DNA of 64,000 nt from Viridothelium virens (Eukaryota; Ascomycota; Dothideomycetes; Trypetheliales; Trypetheliaceae), in the NCBI GenBank assembly GCA_010094025.1, contig ML991809.1:62001-126000 (forward strand). Direction: 5' to 3'. The notes under the pieces are model-generated. The model was not told the DNA's origin and ran no database searches. It saw only the letters and a list, made by a program, of their open reading frames with translations. Shown here one piece after another: positions 55,001 through 64,000 of this stretch. Numbering within the stretch: the stretch's first letter is position 1; each line of letters begins with the position of its first letter. A program made the translations under genes and the position numbers.

Positions 55001-55559
55001 AAGGAATCAGGCAGAATTCGTGAACATCGAGTTTGATGTCCGGGAGAAGTGTGTTGTACGCCCAGATTAGCGTCACAAGTAATGTTTTGACGGACAGCGC
55101 AATCGCTGCGTATCGTGAATCATCTAAACCAGCAAGATAGTCAAACTTGCAGCTTGCTCGTATTGCAGTGATGAGCAAATTCTTTGTAGCTGTGACAGTC
55201 TCCCTCCATGATGGAGACAATAGGCGAAGACGCCGAAGGCGGCAATTCCATTCGCTGAGAATATCAAACAAGCGTTTGGAGGACACCAAATTATAGGACC
55301 CTGAGGGAGATGTGAAAGTAAAGTCTCCAATCTTCACTGGCTGCATAGTGAACTCTGCAATCAGCCCGAAGTACAGCCATGATTGCATAAAAGCAGCCAG
55401 AGCATCAGGAGAGCGGTCCTCGTCCAATTTGCCATCCTTGATGAATCCATTCCGATATGGAAACGATGCGTAACCTCGAAAATCATACTCCAGCGTAGCA
55501 AGCAACGGAACCTCGGTAGGGGCGAGGTGGGATCCTGGCGGTTTAGGGACGTGGTTCAT
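52092..55559 (-). CDS. HET (heterokaryon incompatibility) domain protein with membrane segments
   Basis: A single exon of 1,155 residues. A helical N-terminal region and a Cys/His cluster (residues about 247-273, ending HENCRCK) precede the HET core. The core starts at RRYIALSHVWADGLGN (about residue 318), with SILIWVDTLCIPVGD and MALVYASADEVLVLDSSL, then SPWAGRSWTLQEA. Two hydrophobic zones, about residues 565-630 and 970-1025, each could hold two membrane helices. HET proteins control non-self recognition in fungi, where mismatch triggers cell death; this one is of the large, membrane-linked kind seen in Pezizomycotina genomes. Absence of introns is usual for these genes. The allele partner is unknown. 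It is divergent from the LITAF-like gene. Confidence 0.86.
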   Translation of the reverse strand: MNHVPKPPGSHLAPTEVPLLATLEYDFRGYASFPYRNGFIKDGKLDEDRSPDALAAFMQSWLYFGLIAEFTMQPVKIGDFTFTSPSGSYNLVSSKRLFDILSEWNCRLRRLRLLSPSWRETVTATKNLLITAIRASCKFDYLAGLDDSRYAAIALSVKTLLVTLIWAYNTLLPDIKLDVHEFCLIPWHSFHDLTLPHPARYLHQELRNLGWCPALIQRICRRYNYYAVIFLAQIPRKEPRYAIHTRCSSTDCVAFNVSESTYETRHVHENCRCKAASVLTEKIVKIIEDGQIPLVNISRSPGPHLEVVPTKQGDSSRRYIALSHVWADGLGNPKENALPRCQIARIADLLLPKQTLFGKFGTKSILIWVDTLCIPVGDKFTAVRLQAIDQMALVYASADEVLVLDSSLTQLYRPQIESFERNDPPAVGLELSSPLFLRSSSFYLEWSEVLGRILCSPWAGRSWTLQEAVVPQHVQFALSKGSMSSKWLDAISVPASAAKKPYLSEKSVFSDLYLLMTTTFVRTVLTGFRLCCVPQMYARCHEHPFRVWSSKSRLSQRQSLNCLVGMIYLLLATGGALEILFLHTLYVFIIAIECVLTLPFALSLWLLSVPFILTQLAIMAKADCRWLQARLQSNQLEDIMRHTLFTDLVNYTKDMLVLDSKSLVAASRGRPDIFERAESSHLAQIWNSLSDRSTTKPNDIHYILGTLTNRNVRSLKNSSSQERMESILRTFTYVPADLMLTYDAQSMNKIINNNTWLPAFPKGGLLSEKTVLRVLPHGFELCIGDADSIASVYTLDRNWENPKLVFLCRPGATVAYEVETLRTATESSDTRAAMPSPNTCILILGSGNPQHDPPNCLHAVQLEVVCQEQQPVQLHYKSLLRLKVAVIEKIPSAPASYIELKETLPPHTRCIILHGSQASQASNAIEDCGSTAEPHGPSYQPPFGLTGTLAHYTFFRLAMFNVAAIFIPTIVALAYPHITHARIAGIVIAAICWLIAASAIDYLCEISLSLAWHAHYDATTPAASSTTTKPVPVSRFMRRFNAFMDEWNRAIVLNFPVSDDNVEDLRQGWGMRAASAEQILAGPGKGRSLRRYLVPAREDTMVDVENSTGDMAFGPYLKNSLASFYTRIEGLSEPTLRASWDSRILRRLGLARKLR

Positions 55560-56704
55560 GATAGGGAATTGAAATGACTAATCGCGTCCATGTGAACCTC
55601 ATATCCATCGTAGACAGTTTGGTAGAATGGCGATGACGGAGTGTGGAAGGACAATTTGCTCGGTGCAAAGGTAGCAAGGCCAGAATGGTGACTAGCAGAC
55701 AGAGGAGTGCTGAAGGCTCCGCTCTGGCTGCTGTGAGAATGTCGAGGCCGTTAGGTACCTAGGCGCCTTGGGATGATAGCAAACAAACCCCAAAATGCGC
55801 CTGGATTCGCTTGAGCAAGTGCAATATAGGCAGTGTTTGATTGAGTGCTCGTCTAAACTGTCACCCCTGTAGAACTATTATTAGGTAACTTGGATGCGGA
55901 TCGATTTATCCCAATCTGCAAAGTCACGTGACTACGTGGCTTGTGCGTTCCAAGTACTCTAGATCTTCCCTTTTGATTCGATCTCCTTCATTGTGCCATC
56001 TCTTACCCTCTTACCTTACCTTCTCATTACTTTGCCACCGAAATTTGGGTTGCAAACATCAGAACAACTGGAATGGCCAGCTTCAGCTGTACACCCAATG
56101 GTAAAGAGGCAAACTCGATGGGAAGTCACTTACCAAAGCGAAGAGCAGTCGAAATTGGAGTGAAGAGAGAAGAGCGAAGGAGGTCGGAATAAGGGGTCGC
56201 ATTGGAGTAGCTCTCATCTAGACGGAATGAGAGCCAATTCGAACTCGTTCGCCTTTCTACAGCTGTAGCCTGTCTAGCTGAAAGTCTAGAGGATGTTGCA
56301 CCACATCGTCAAACGAGATCTCAGAAGCGCTGCCCTTAACGGGTAAATCTAACATTCAGCTCTCCAACATATAGAATGCATTAACCTGGTGGTACACCAA
56401 CAGGAGTGCAAGCCTCACATAAAAATATCGCAGTGACCGGTTGTCTGAGACCGGTATTGAGGTACTACCTGACTCTCTAATAAAGCTCGGCGCATGGGGG
56501 CTAAACAAGCCGCCCTAATGCTCCACCGGAAATACTCATTTTAAGTACCAAACAGAGCCACGCTGCACGAAGAAAAGTATCATACAGTTTCCTTCTCTTC
56601 TTATATTTTCTAGAGGTTACTACACATTCGCTCGTTTTTGCTCCCCCATTTCTTCCGATTTACGAACAAAACAGCCAGCCAGTAACAAAAGCAGTGTTGT
56701 GAAA
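55560..56704. promoter_or_regulatory. spacer between divergent HET and LITAF-like genes
   Basis: A 1,145-bp region that should hold both promoters. The LITAF side ends in a CT-rich leader (about 56586-56665). Only short ORFs occur, none supported. It is long compared with the other divergent pairs in the window. Confidence 0.45.
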
Positions 56705-57459
56705 ATGGCATATCAAGAGTCGAATTCATCTCCTTATCCGACCACTACCACGCAATATGAGGAAAAAAATGCTCAACCTCAGCCAGTGGCTTATCCCAAT
56801 GCTGTCGCAGTGCCGCAAGGAGCTCCAATCCCGCAGAAATCGCAGTACCAGTCAAAGTATGTCAAATACCCAAGATTCAGGACCCATGATCATTGACCCT
56901 GTTGTCACGATGGAGTCATCTTTTTGAGAGGATGCTAATATCTGAGGAGCAGTGTCCCGTATGAACAAGGATATACGAGAAGAGAGGATATTCCTGTGGT
57001 CACCCAGAGTACAATCATCCCTGGTGTCATTCCGCTTGAAGCGCTCGACGAAGGACCAGGGTATATCCAATGCCCATTCTGCGGCGTTAGAGGCATGACG
57101 AGGATCGAAAGGGAAAGCTCGGCAATGACACAGTGAGTTTGCCCTCCACCAAGTCCTAAGCAGGCCCAGCCATGGCGTGGGATAAGACATTCCTGGCCCT
57201 TGCTGACTACCGTCCAACTTACAGCGTGGTTGCCCTTATTCTCTTCCTGATTTGCTGCTGCGCTGTCGTCATCCCTTACTTGGCACATTGGTTCCCGACC
57301 TACAAGCATCACTGCGCCAGCTGCAATGCCCTCGTCGCTCGGAAGAAAGACGGCGATTCCGCAATACCGGTCCGTCCAATGCCCGCTGCGCAGGTAGTCG
57401 TTCAGCCTGGTCCTCAGCCTACAGCACCAGCGGGGCAGCAACAATCCGGGATGGTCTGA
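56705..57459 (+). CDS. LITAF-like (SIMPLE) zinc-binding membrane protein
   Basis: Three exons, 56705-56856, 56953-57132 and 57225-57459, encode 188 residues; the introns are 96 and 92 nt with GATGCTAAT and TTGCTGACT branch sites. The N-terminus is a Pro/Gln/Tyr-rich tail. The LITAF domain is split by splicing: GPGYIQCPFCGVRGMTRIE gives the first Cys knuckle, then VVALILFLICCCAVVIPYL is the membrane-inserting hydrophobic stretch, then YKHHCASCNALVAR is the second Cys knuckle. LITAF-like proteins sit on the cytosolic face of endosomal or plasma membranes. The C-terminus is Pro/Gln-rich. Junctions QSNVPYEQG and SAMTHVVALI both restore the family pattern. Confidence 0.9.
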
Positions 57460-58047
57460 TCAAGGACCCGGACAGAGGAATCTTGCGCATGCTTTTTGGC
57501 GGAGTCAACAATGATGTTTCTGGCCCTTGTTTTCGAATTTCTAGACCCATAGCATCTTAGTTGTAATTGACCTTACCTGAGCCAATATCTATGCACAAGC
57601 TTGAGAAGAACAGTATAAACATATTGGAGTGTTGTCTGTCTTGATAAACACCTCGAAGCACTCGAGGAATCGTCAGTAACCCTGAACGGGCCCTGATGAT
57701 GTATAACTTGGGTTAGAGTTCTATTCATACGTGTGACCCACAGTCAATTTTTACGAGGGTGTGAGATAAGAGATGTCAGTGCTCTGAGAAGTGGCCATTA
57801 TCGGATCTCTAAGCTCTACAGGTCTTTCAGTAACGAGCCAAGGACCGTGGATGCCTGCTAATTACACTATCAAGCGAAGATCGATGACGATTCTTTCCAT
57901 AGTTCTATTCTGGCTTCATACAATGCGCTAGTCCTCCAGCAAGACTTTGAGCCTCAAGTGCTCCGCCAACATCCCATATTGCAACCTCTGATGCTTTGAA
58001 CAAGATTTTGCAAGACGTCAGCGCTTTACGCCTCAAGTCTCCAAAAC
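57460..58047. other. spacer between convergent LITAF-like and amine oxidase genes
   Basis: A 588-bp 3'-to-3' region. The amine oxidase frame ends at a TAA that overlaps a GTAAGT sequence, so a further 3' exon in this spacer is possible. Confidence 0.45.
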
Positions 58048-60956
58048 TTACGCGGCACCCGGATTAGCTACCTGCGCAGCGCTAGGATCGTACGGGTACT
58101 TAGGCGTTATGATCTCTCCGGTGTAGCCGGACAGATTCGCGGCGACACTTCCAAAGTCGAGTTGGCACTGCGGCACCACCGTTCCAAAAGTATCGATATC
58201 GGTGACGACGCCATTGTTGAAGTTGACCCTGACATTATGGATGGTAGCCTTCGAGGGATTATAATCAATGTAGTTTTGGGGGATGATTAGCATGGAAGAT
58301 TGTGCAGTCGTGAAGACGGTGACAGGCAGGTCGGCCGTTTGGGGAAGATGGTGCATGCCGAGGTTGAAGTAGAGGACGATGTCCTCTTGGTCAAGAGACT
58401 CTCCGTTGATGAACTTGCCGAAGTCGACGGCTGGTTTGTTCGTGTCTTGGTTGTTATAGGGATACGCACTACGGGGTTCGGAGTCATGTTGCTGGACGGC
58501 GTAGAGGTGGTTCGTGGCCCAATTGGCGGATGAGCCTAGATCAGTTGAGTTCTGGACTGTTAAGTGGACAATGCTACCGCTCGCTGCTTTCTGTCAGTTC
58601 CGTAGCTTTGGCTTAAGGGGGTTTACCAGGGATGCCAAGAGAAGTGTTGTGATCGGGCGTATCGACTTCACAGCTAGAGTCAACTTCCCGCCACCTCAAC
58701 TAAATCGTAGCTGTTGAGACAGCTATCTAAGACAAAGGCGAGAGCGGCCTCGACCTTGATAACTCTTTAGAAAGCTACGATCTAGTCAAGGAGCGCTCCA
58801 ACTTGACCAGCCGCTTCAATGATTCGCACATGAACTAGGCCACTTCTTTTGACATCCATACTTGGGGCAGACGTACCTGGGGTAACTGTGTATCCTCTAT
58901 ACTCTCCATACTGATTCTTCTGATCCTTATTAACGACAGTGTATGTGGTGGCACCGTTATAGTCCCAGTTGATCTGGGCATCGTTCTCGTTTGTGATGAA
59001 GTCTCTTTCCACCTTCATTGTATTTCGTGGGACGCCAGGAGACCAGTTATATCTATCCACGTTAAGATGCGTACATGCTTCCCTTTTCGAAGAACCTACT
59101 GAACTGTAGCTGGAACTACGTTCGACCTCATTAGACTATTCTTGGTGCCCAGAACGTCCAAGTCGAGCTTGTAGTTGAGGACGTGGTCGTGCATGTTTCC
59201 AGAGAGGACATCATGTATGTGGAAACCATATTCCTCGTTCTCCGCATAGTAGGCTCCTTGAATATAGCCAGAAGCACGAACGGTAACGTGAATGGAGCCG
59301 TCGATGTGGAAGGCATACTCAAACATATAGTCATAATTACCAACAGTAGCGACGCTGCGGAGGATAAGGTCAGCGTGCTTGGACACAGTTGTATAGTCCG
59401 ACGCAATGTGGCGCGAGATAGGGTACCCAGGATCATATTCAAATAAGCAAATGGCATTCGCGTGGGTGTGGGAAGCTTCTTGCGTGTAGAAAGATGCATT
59501 TACGTAGGTTGCGTAAGCAGGACAGTCAAATCCCTGAACGAGCTCGAACGAGCTAGGTCCAAAACCGTAGTAGCTATCAAGGTAGGCAGTCGCAGATTGA
59601 AGAGGGTCGATGGAAGCATAGTGTGCCAGGGCTTCTTGGAGACCCAACTCGTAGATAACCCTTTGGCCCTGGTACTCAACGTTATGCAGCTGCATGCCGG
59701 TATCACGCGTAAATCCGATGTAGAAGCTGAAGCCCACTGTACGACGATTTTAGCGATTTTTAGAACTGCCTGGGTTTCAGGCTCTACCTACTCCACTCCA
59801 CATATTGCTGCTCCATGTCTATGGCATATCTTGTTCCTTGCGGTTGAAGCGCAGTTGGCGGATACAGATCGTCATGCGGTAACTGTGCGCCCTGGGAATC
59901 TGTACTGCCAAAAGATCCGTCTACAGCGAGGCCGAGGCTCTTGAAGTCAGGAGAATTGGCAGCAGTCATAAAAGCCCGAGTGGTTGGCCAAAATTGGCCG
60001 CCGTAATACCATCCGATCACAGACCATTTAGAGGGGTCACGACCCGTGATATCGGTCTTGAACTCCAGTCCCGTCGGTAAGAGAGTCTCATCAACGGCGA
60101 AACCGGTGTTGATGGCGTAAAATTGGTTCCACTGGACGGTCCTGTTTAGTTCATGAATTACAGGATCGTTGCCTCCAATGAGCAGGGTGTCAGTGGCAGA
60201 GCCAATTGCAGTCTAATGATCGCTTTAGCCGACATTGTAACGACGGATTCTGGAAACTCCAGAACAACTTACACCATTAATTAGCCTTGACGTAATGTTG
60301 GCAACCTGTGTCCCGACTTGATATTGAAACGTGGCAATCGAGGCTGCGTCGGCGTTATAGATCCGCTGTTTCCCCTTGCCGGAGTTGTAAATGTAGTTCA
60401 ACTCAGTAACGGCTGACTGATTCGTAATTGGTAGTGGCCCAACCTGGTACTCCTGGACGTAAGGCTCGAGCGTGGCGCCAAATTGAACTGTTGCATGTGC
60501 GTATCTTGGTGGAGCTGGGGCACCGTTGTCCAGGTAATTGATCGCATCCGATTTATTGGGTTGGAGCAAATCAATCGTCACAATTATGTTGTCCCAACTG
60601 CATGGTTTCTCAGTTAGCTGCAAGATCCTCTGTGGTCGGCTAGATACGTACGCTGTTGCGTTCGAGACTGCAGTAAGGTTTAAGAACTTCTGCTGGTGCA
60701 GGAAGGCCGTGGTATCCGCGAATTCATCGTCCGTCAAGCCAGCGAAAATGTTTGACTTTGGCGCAGTAGTGGTAATCGTACCATCGGAGCAGCCGCTCTC
60801 GGCTTTAGAAGCTTCGAGCTGACGCGATGAGAGCTGCGCATCTAGCCCAGCTTGGCCGTTGGCGCGCAGTCTAGGTGGCAGCAATTTATGCCTGGTATCC
60901 CCAATGGCTTGTGCTGCTGCAGCGGAAACCAATAGAGCAATGAGTTTGAGTTGCAT
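58048..60956 (-). CDS. secreted copper amine oxidase
   Basis: Six exons on the minus strand (60956-60652, 60597-60273, 60212-59792, 59736-59100, 59052-58877, 58583-58048) encode about 799 residues. The signal peptide is MQLKLIALLVSAAAAQA. Active-site features follow the family: AYLDSYYGFG (likely base Asp404), VGNYDYMFEY (Tyr485, precursor of the topaquinone cofactor), FHIHDVLSG (copper ligands His523 and His525) and MHHLPQTADLP (third ligand His700). It oxidises primary amines to aldehydes with release of ammonia and peroxide. Junctions are well supported except the last: intron five is 293 nt, and the acceptor CAG at 58584 was chosen because it yields SGSIVHLTVQNST. The start was set at the signal peptide; the frame is open to 61022, but a TATA-like box at 61042-61051 makes that start unlikely. 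Confidence 0.86.
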
Positions 60957-61041
60957 CTTGCCTACCGAAATGCTCTCTCTTAGAACCTTTGAGGAAGCCG
61001 CAGAGAGGTCGAATCGGACCAAAAAGAATGAGACAGCGTGG

Positions 61042-61051
61042 ATAATTTATA
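61042..61051 (-). promoter_or_regulatory. TATA-like box of the amine oxidase gene
   Basis: On the minus strand the sequence reads TATAAATTAT, about 90 bp upstream of the chosen ATG at 60956 and 20-29 bp upstream of the alternative ATG at 61022. Transcription starting about 30 bp downstream of it would leave only the 60956 start in the message. Confidence 0.45.
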
Positions 61052-62180
61052 GCCAAATTTCGGTGTCTAGTCATGCCCATCTTGAGAAAGCTAGACGTTC
61101 TAATCAGCTTCCGCCCAAGCCGTCGAAAAGTTTGCTAATTTGAAAGTGGAAGATTAAGCGGATTGTGTAGCTCCATTGTCCTTAGGATTTTAGCCTCTTT
61201 GGGCGTGCCGAATTGGGTTGAGTTGATGGTAGCAGATCGTCCTCCGGATGAGCGCTTCGCGAAATTTCTCCATTCAGAGGAGTGGCGCACGGGAAGGAGA
61301 TCTGCATGCTCAGACCGTAGCTCATCTAAGACATGGGGCTTTTTGCAGGGGAGAACAGAACGACTCCAATTTGCCGGTCTTCCATCTAAAAAGCCTGCCC
61401 AGAGATGCGCCACTTGTACTAGAGCGGGACTAAGCTCTGCTACACCCAGATCTGAATGGATCTCCAGGAACACATCTTAGAATGGGTCAGCTAGATTACA
61501 GAGTTGGTTTTCGGGTTTGGGGACGGAAGGCATGAGGTATACGAACTTCCCCCTCCAAGATAATCAAGGGGTCGAATATAGTACAGGGGTTGAGGAGTCA
61601 CATTTGCATGGAAATGCTTGGAGAAGCGGAGGTAGTGCGTCCTCTGGCTAGAGGTGATGTGCTCCCTAGCACTTCCCAGGAAACCGGGTCAGCGTATGTC
61701 TTCATGTCAAGAACTGATATCCGGCGGCCACGCGAGGCTGGACCTTGAGCTGGCAGACTTTGATCAAGCTTTTTAGTGCGGGATTGTCCAGATCGAGGGT
61801 TCGATTCAGGGTTGATTCGGGCCACCCGATCAGTGGCGTTGCGGAAAGCAGGCCGGTGCAGACCACGAGAGTGGTTTCCCCCCTCCCCGAATCCGGGCGC
61901 CACACAGCTGGAAGCCTCCAGTCTCGGTAGTCCTTCAGTAGCTTCTAGTTAGCGTGAGAAGTGGCTGCAGGGCGTGCCAATCAAGACGAAAGTACTGATT
62001 CTCATAGAGATGGAATTGAGCACACGTCGCACAGTGGCATCATAGAGACAGGGCAAGCGGAGGTTGAACGACCTGACCACTGTTAGGCTGAGCCGAAGTT
62101 AAGCCGAGTATCGTATCGTATCCTCCAGAAATGGCCACACACCCTACGGTGCAACCTGGAAGGTGCCAAAAGCAGTGCAA

Positions 62181-62206
62181 ATTCCATGGGTAGATTCCAT
62201 GGGTAG
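62181..62206 (+). repeat. perfect 13-bp tandem duplication
   Basis: The unit ATTCCATGGGTAG occurs twice with no gap. It is a small local duplication with no clear role. Confidence 0.8.
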
Positions 62207-62728
62207 ATACCACATCTTTCACCTGCGAGACCGGTCAGGTCACCAATCTCCCGCCTTTCCAAATGTGAAAAGACACTGTCAAATACATACCAGCTTCTGA
62301 AAGTAGCCAACCGAAGATTCCAATGGACTCCCGTAAGGCGGCCGCTCTCATTTTGTCCAGTACCTCATCAATGAGCAAGCCTCCACTGCTGTTGGTGCGC
62401 GCCTGTCCAATCAGCGAACCAGGGTTGCCCCTATGTCTCGGCCGGATCATGACTGCATTTCTTTGATTTCGTGTCCAAACTCGACGGTCTAAAGCACTGC
62501 ATAGGCCGTACCTTGTTTCAGTTTGGCAGCCTTGCGACCTGAGATCCTGCTGATCTAAAGCAAGCCCATTTACCGAGAAGACATGCCTAGCTTAGAATAT
62601 GAGCCATCAATAAATCGCGCTTCGTATTCCCATAGCTCGAGAATATTTACTAGAGAAAAGGTAGTGACAGTGGATTGCAAATATCCCCAGAAGATCATCA
62701 CTCTTCCTTCACATGGCTGAAAAACGCC

Positions 62729-63435
62729 TCATGGATTCGCATCGGCGATTTTGTTAACAAGTACTGAATCGACATAAGCGCGCACCTGGGCATCCATGCA
62801 TACCTATTAGCCCATGGTACACTTTTAAGCGGTCCCTCCAGCTGTAACTCACTTGCACAATAATCCCATGTTCATCGAAGCGCAAGAGCCAACAATACTG
62901 TTGTGGATATGGTATGCCTAGATTTAGTCTTGTTAATATCAGCTCAGCAGTTTCGGCGATGTTGAGTCAACAGGCTTACCATTCTTCGCCACGGCGTCTA
63001 TTGCTTCGAGCTCAAGGCAACACCAGTCCTGTTCTCCACCGCCGAATGCATTGACGACCTTAAACCTCAATGGCTCTTTCAGAAATTTGTTGGCAACGCC
63101 TAGGGCGCTCTTCTTCCACGACTCTGTTTGGCGCGTCAAATGCGCTCGTCATTGCGGGGCAATTTGCCAACACCTACCAAAGCTTGTGAAGTGACCAGCT
63201 GCTGGGTGAGTGCCTGGAAGCCAAAGATCAGTCTCATCTCGTGACAGAAGTCGCGGTCCCGTTGTATTCAGGTGATGTTCAATCGTGTCATTTTGATACG
63301 CCAATTCCGGATGGGCTTACCCAAGACATCCCATACAACGTTGGGCGACACACGGTCGTAGAACGGAGACGGATCCGATGTTGACAAGTGCGTAGCTAAC
63401 TCTGCTATTTCATCTTTGCTAGGATAAGGAGACAT
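62729..63435 (-). CDS. SnoaL-like (NTF2 fold) small protein, five exons
   Basis: Five exons on the minus strand (63435-63321, 63213-63178, 63123-62980, 62917-62853, 62785-62729) encode 138 residues; the introns are 107, 54, 62 and 67 nt. The product begins MSPYPSKDEIAEL, then VSPNVVWDVLGTHPAAGHF across the first junction. FESWKKSALGVANKFLKEPL follows across the second junction, then CCLELEAIDAVAKNGIPYPQ across the third. YCWLLRFDEHGIIVQVRAYV crosses the fourth, and the chain ends NKIADANP. This order matches fungal SnoaL-like domain proteins of the NTF2 superfamily, whose cavity binds small hydrophobic molecules; the ligand is unknown. Exon 2 is only 36 nt. Every junction gives a clean GT-AG pair and a continuous domain, which is strong evidence despite no long ORF. 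Confidence 0.85.
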
Positions 63436-63516
63436 GATGGATAACCCAGAGAGTCCTCCACAACCTCGTAGATTTACCGCGGATGCTTGAGGTAAGAAAG
63501 AATCGTTTGGCGAAAC

Positions 63517-63764
63517 TTAGCTCTCTACTTGGTAGATTTCTCCACCAATTGCAGTTTCCAGCTCAAATATCAGGAATTTCTTTGTTTGTGAGAGGGTGGC
63601 TTTCTCCAGAAGGCAAGGCGTAGGCTTCTTGTATTCGACACCGTTCAGAATGAAGAACAGAACTCCACCATGGTATGCTACGATATTACCATGTAAAATA
63701 TTCTAATAAATTTACCACTTGTCAATACCAGAGAACGCAAACGATCGACCTCCACTTGAGCCAT
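63517..63764 (-). CDS. possible small gene fragment, structure uncertain
   Basis: A minus-strand block (63677-63517) reads YHGGVLFFILNGVEYKKPTP and then continues to a TAA, with protein-like composition. An exon MAQVEVDRLRSLVLTS (63764-63716) joins it in phase across a 38-nt GT-AG gap, which is shorter than usual here. An overlapping frame starting at 63816 (FISYGSSGGRSFAFSGIDKW) looks more protein-like but would join out of phase by one base. It could be a short gene, a broken gene or a sequence error. No family was recognised. Confidence 0.25.
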
Positions 63765-64000
63765 AAGAAATGAAATACTTTGTCCTTTTGAATAAGTGTT
63801 TTCGGCTCAAAAACATCGTTGGCTAACCTTAGACACTAGCAATCTCATGCACAGACATGTGTCTGCGCCTGGCTTTGCATAAGACGAATTTGTACCAAAG
63901 ACATGTCTTGACGCCAAAAAAGGGGGAGGAATATCCTCACAGCAAATACGAAGACGTAGACCCCGATGAAGGGACGCATGAGGAAGTAGGCTGCTGACTC

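Larger units (their letters stand above)
60957..62728. other. spacer between amine oxidase and SnoaL-like genes
   Basis: About 1.8 kb. It holds the amine oxidase promoter at its left end and the SnoaL-like 3' flank at its right end. Several short ORFs overlap on both strands, with no domain, and none is called. Confidence 0.5.

Noticed and set aside
61598-61930. Overlapping ORFs of 60-100 codons on both strands and a GGTTCGATTCA box
   Set aside because: No tRNA fold, no domain, and mutual overlap indicates chance frames.

Overview
The window is nuclear DNA from a filamentous ascomycete (Pezizomycotina). Evidence for this: most introns are 47-76 nt with GT..AG ends and CTAAC/CTGAC-like branch sites, the genes are compact and alternate between strands, and the content is typical of the group (a HET-domain gene, an aminodeoxychorismate synthase fusion, a GtaA-type glutaminase, a SnoaL-like small protein, a copper amine oxidase). 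The species or class cannot be fixed from sequence alone. No rRNA, tRNA, transposon, CRISPR or bacterial-type feature was seen.

Layout. 0-10 kb: the 3' end of an unidentified gene, a 2.3 kb spacer, a secreted glutaminase-like enzyme, MED6 and aminodeoxychorismate synthase. 10-20 kb: SEC22, an Asx-homology chromatin protein, Elongator subunit ELP5, the RS-rich tri-snRNP protein SNRNP27, ER glucosidase I with a C-terminal HDEL, and an RS-rich MMTAG2-family protein. 20-32 kb: an MFS transporter, the very long HEAT-repeat trafficking protein LAA1/HEATR5, the mitochondrial translation factor TACO1/YebC, the cytochrome oxidase assembly factor PET100, and a peroxisomal enoyl-CoA isomerase. 33-48 kb: an aquaporin-like channel with a long N-terminus and a degenerate second NPA box, a TLC-domain membrane protein, a BTB protein, mitochondrial seryl-tRNA synthetase, a DGK1-type CTP-dependent diacylglycerol kinase, the helicase SPB4 and a GEN1/YEN1 Holliday-junction resolvase. 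48-64 kb: a large acidic AT-hook-like protein, an intronless 1,155-residue HET protein with membrane segments, a LITAF-like zinc protein, a copper amine oxidase, a five-exon SnoaL-like gene that simple ORF scanning breaks apart, and a low-confidence gene fragment.

The genes are mostly unrelated housekeeping functions (transcription, splicing, secretion, mitochondrial biogenesis, ribosome assembly, DNA repair) and do not form one pathway. Many are divergent pairs that share short intergenic promoters: GCS1/MMTAG2, LAA1/TACO1, YEN1/AT-hook protein, PET100/ECI and DGK1/SPB4. I found no clear new multi-gene system. The best leads are the HET/LITAF divergent pair, the divergent aquaporin, the AT-hook/SUMO-motif protein beside the resolvase, and several unusual exon-intron structures (a GC-AG intron, a 14-nt first exon, a 36-nt microexon and a stop-free 72-nt intron). 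All exon models were built by hand from splice signals and family knowledge; no alignment or database search was run.
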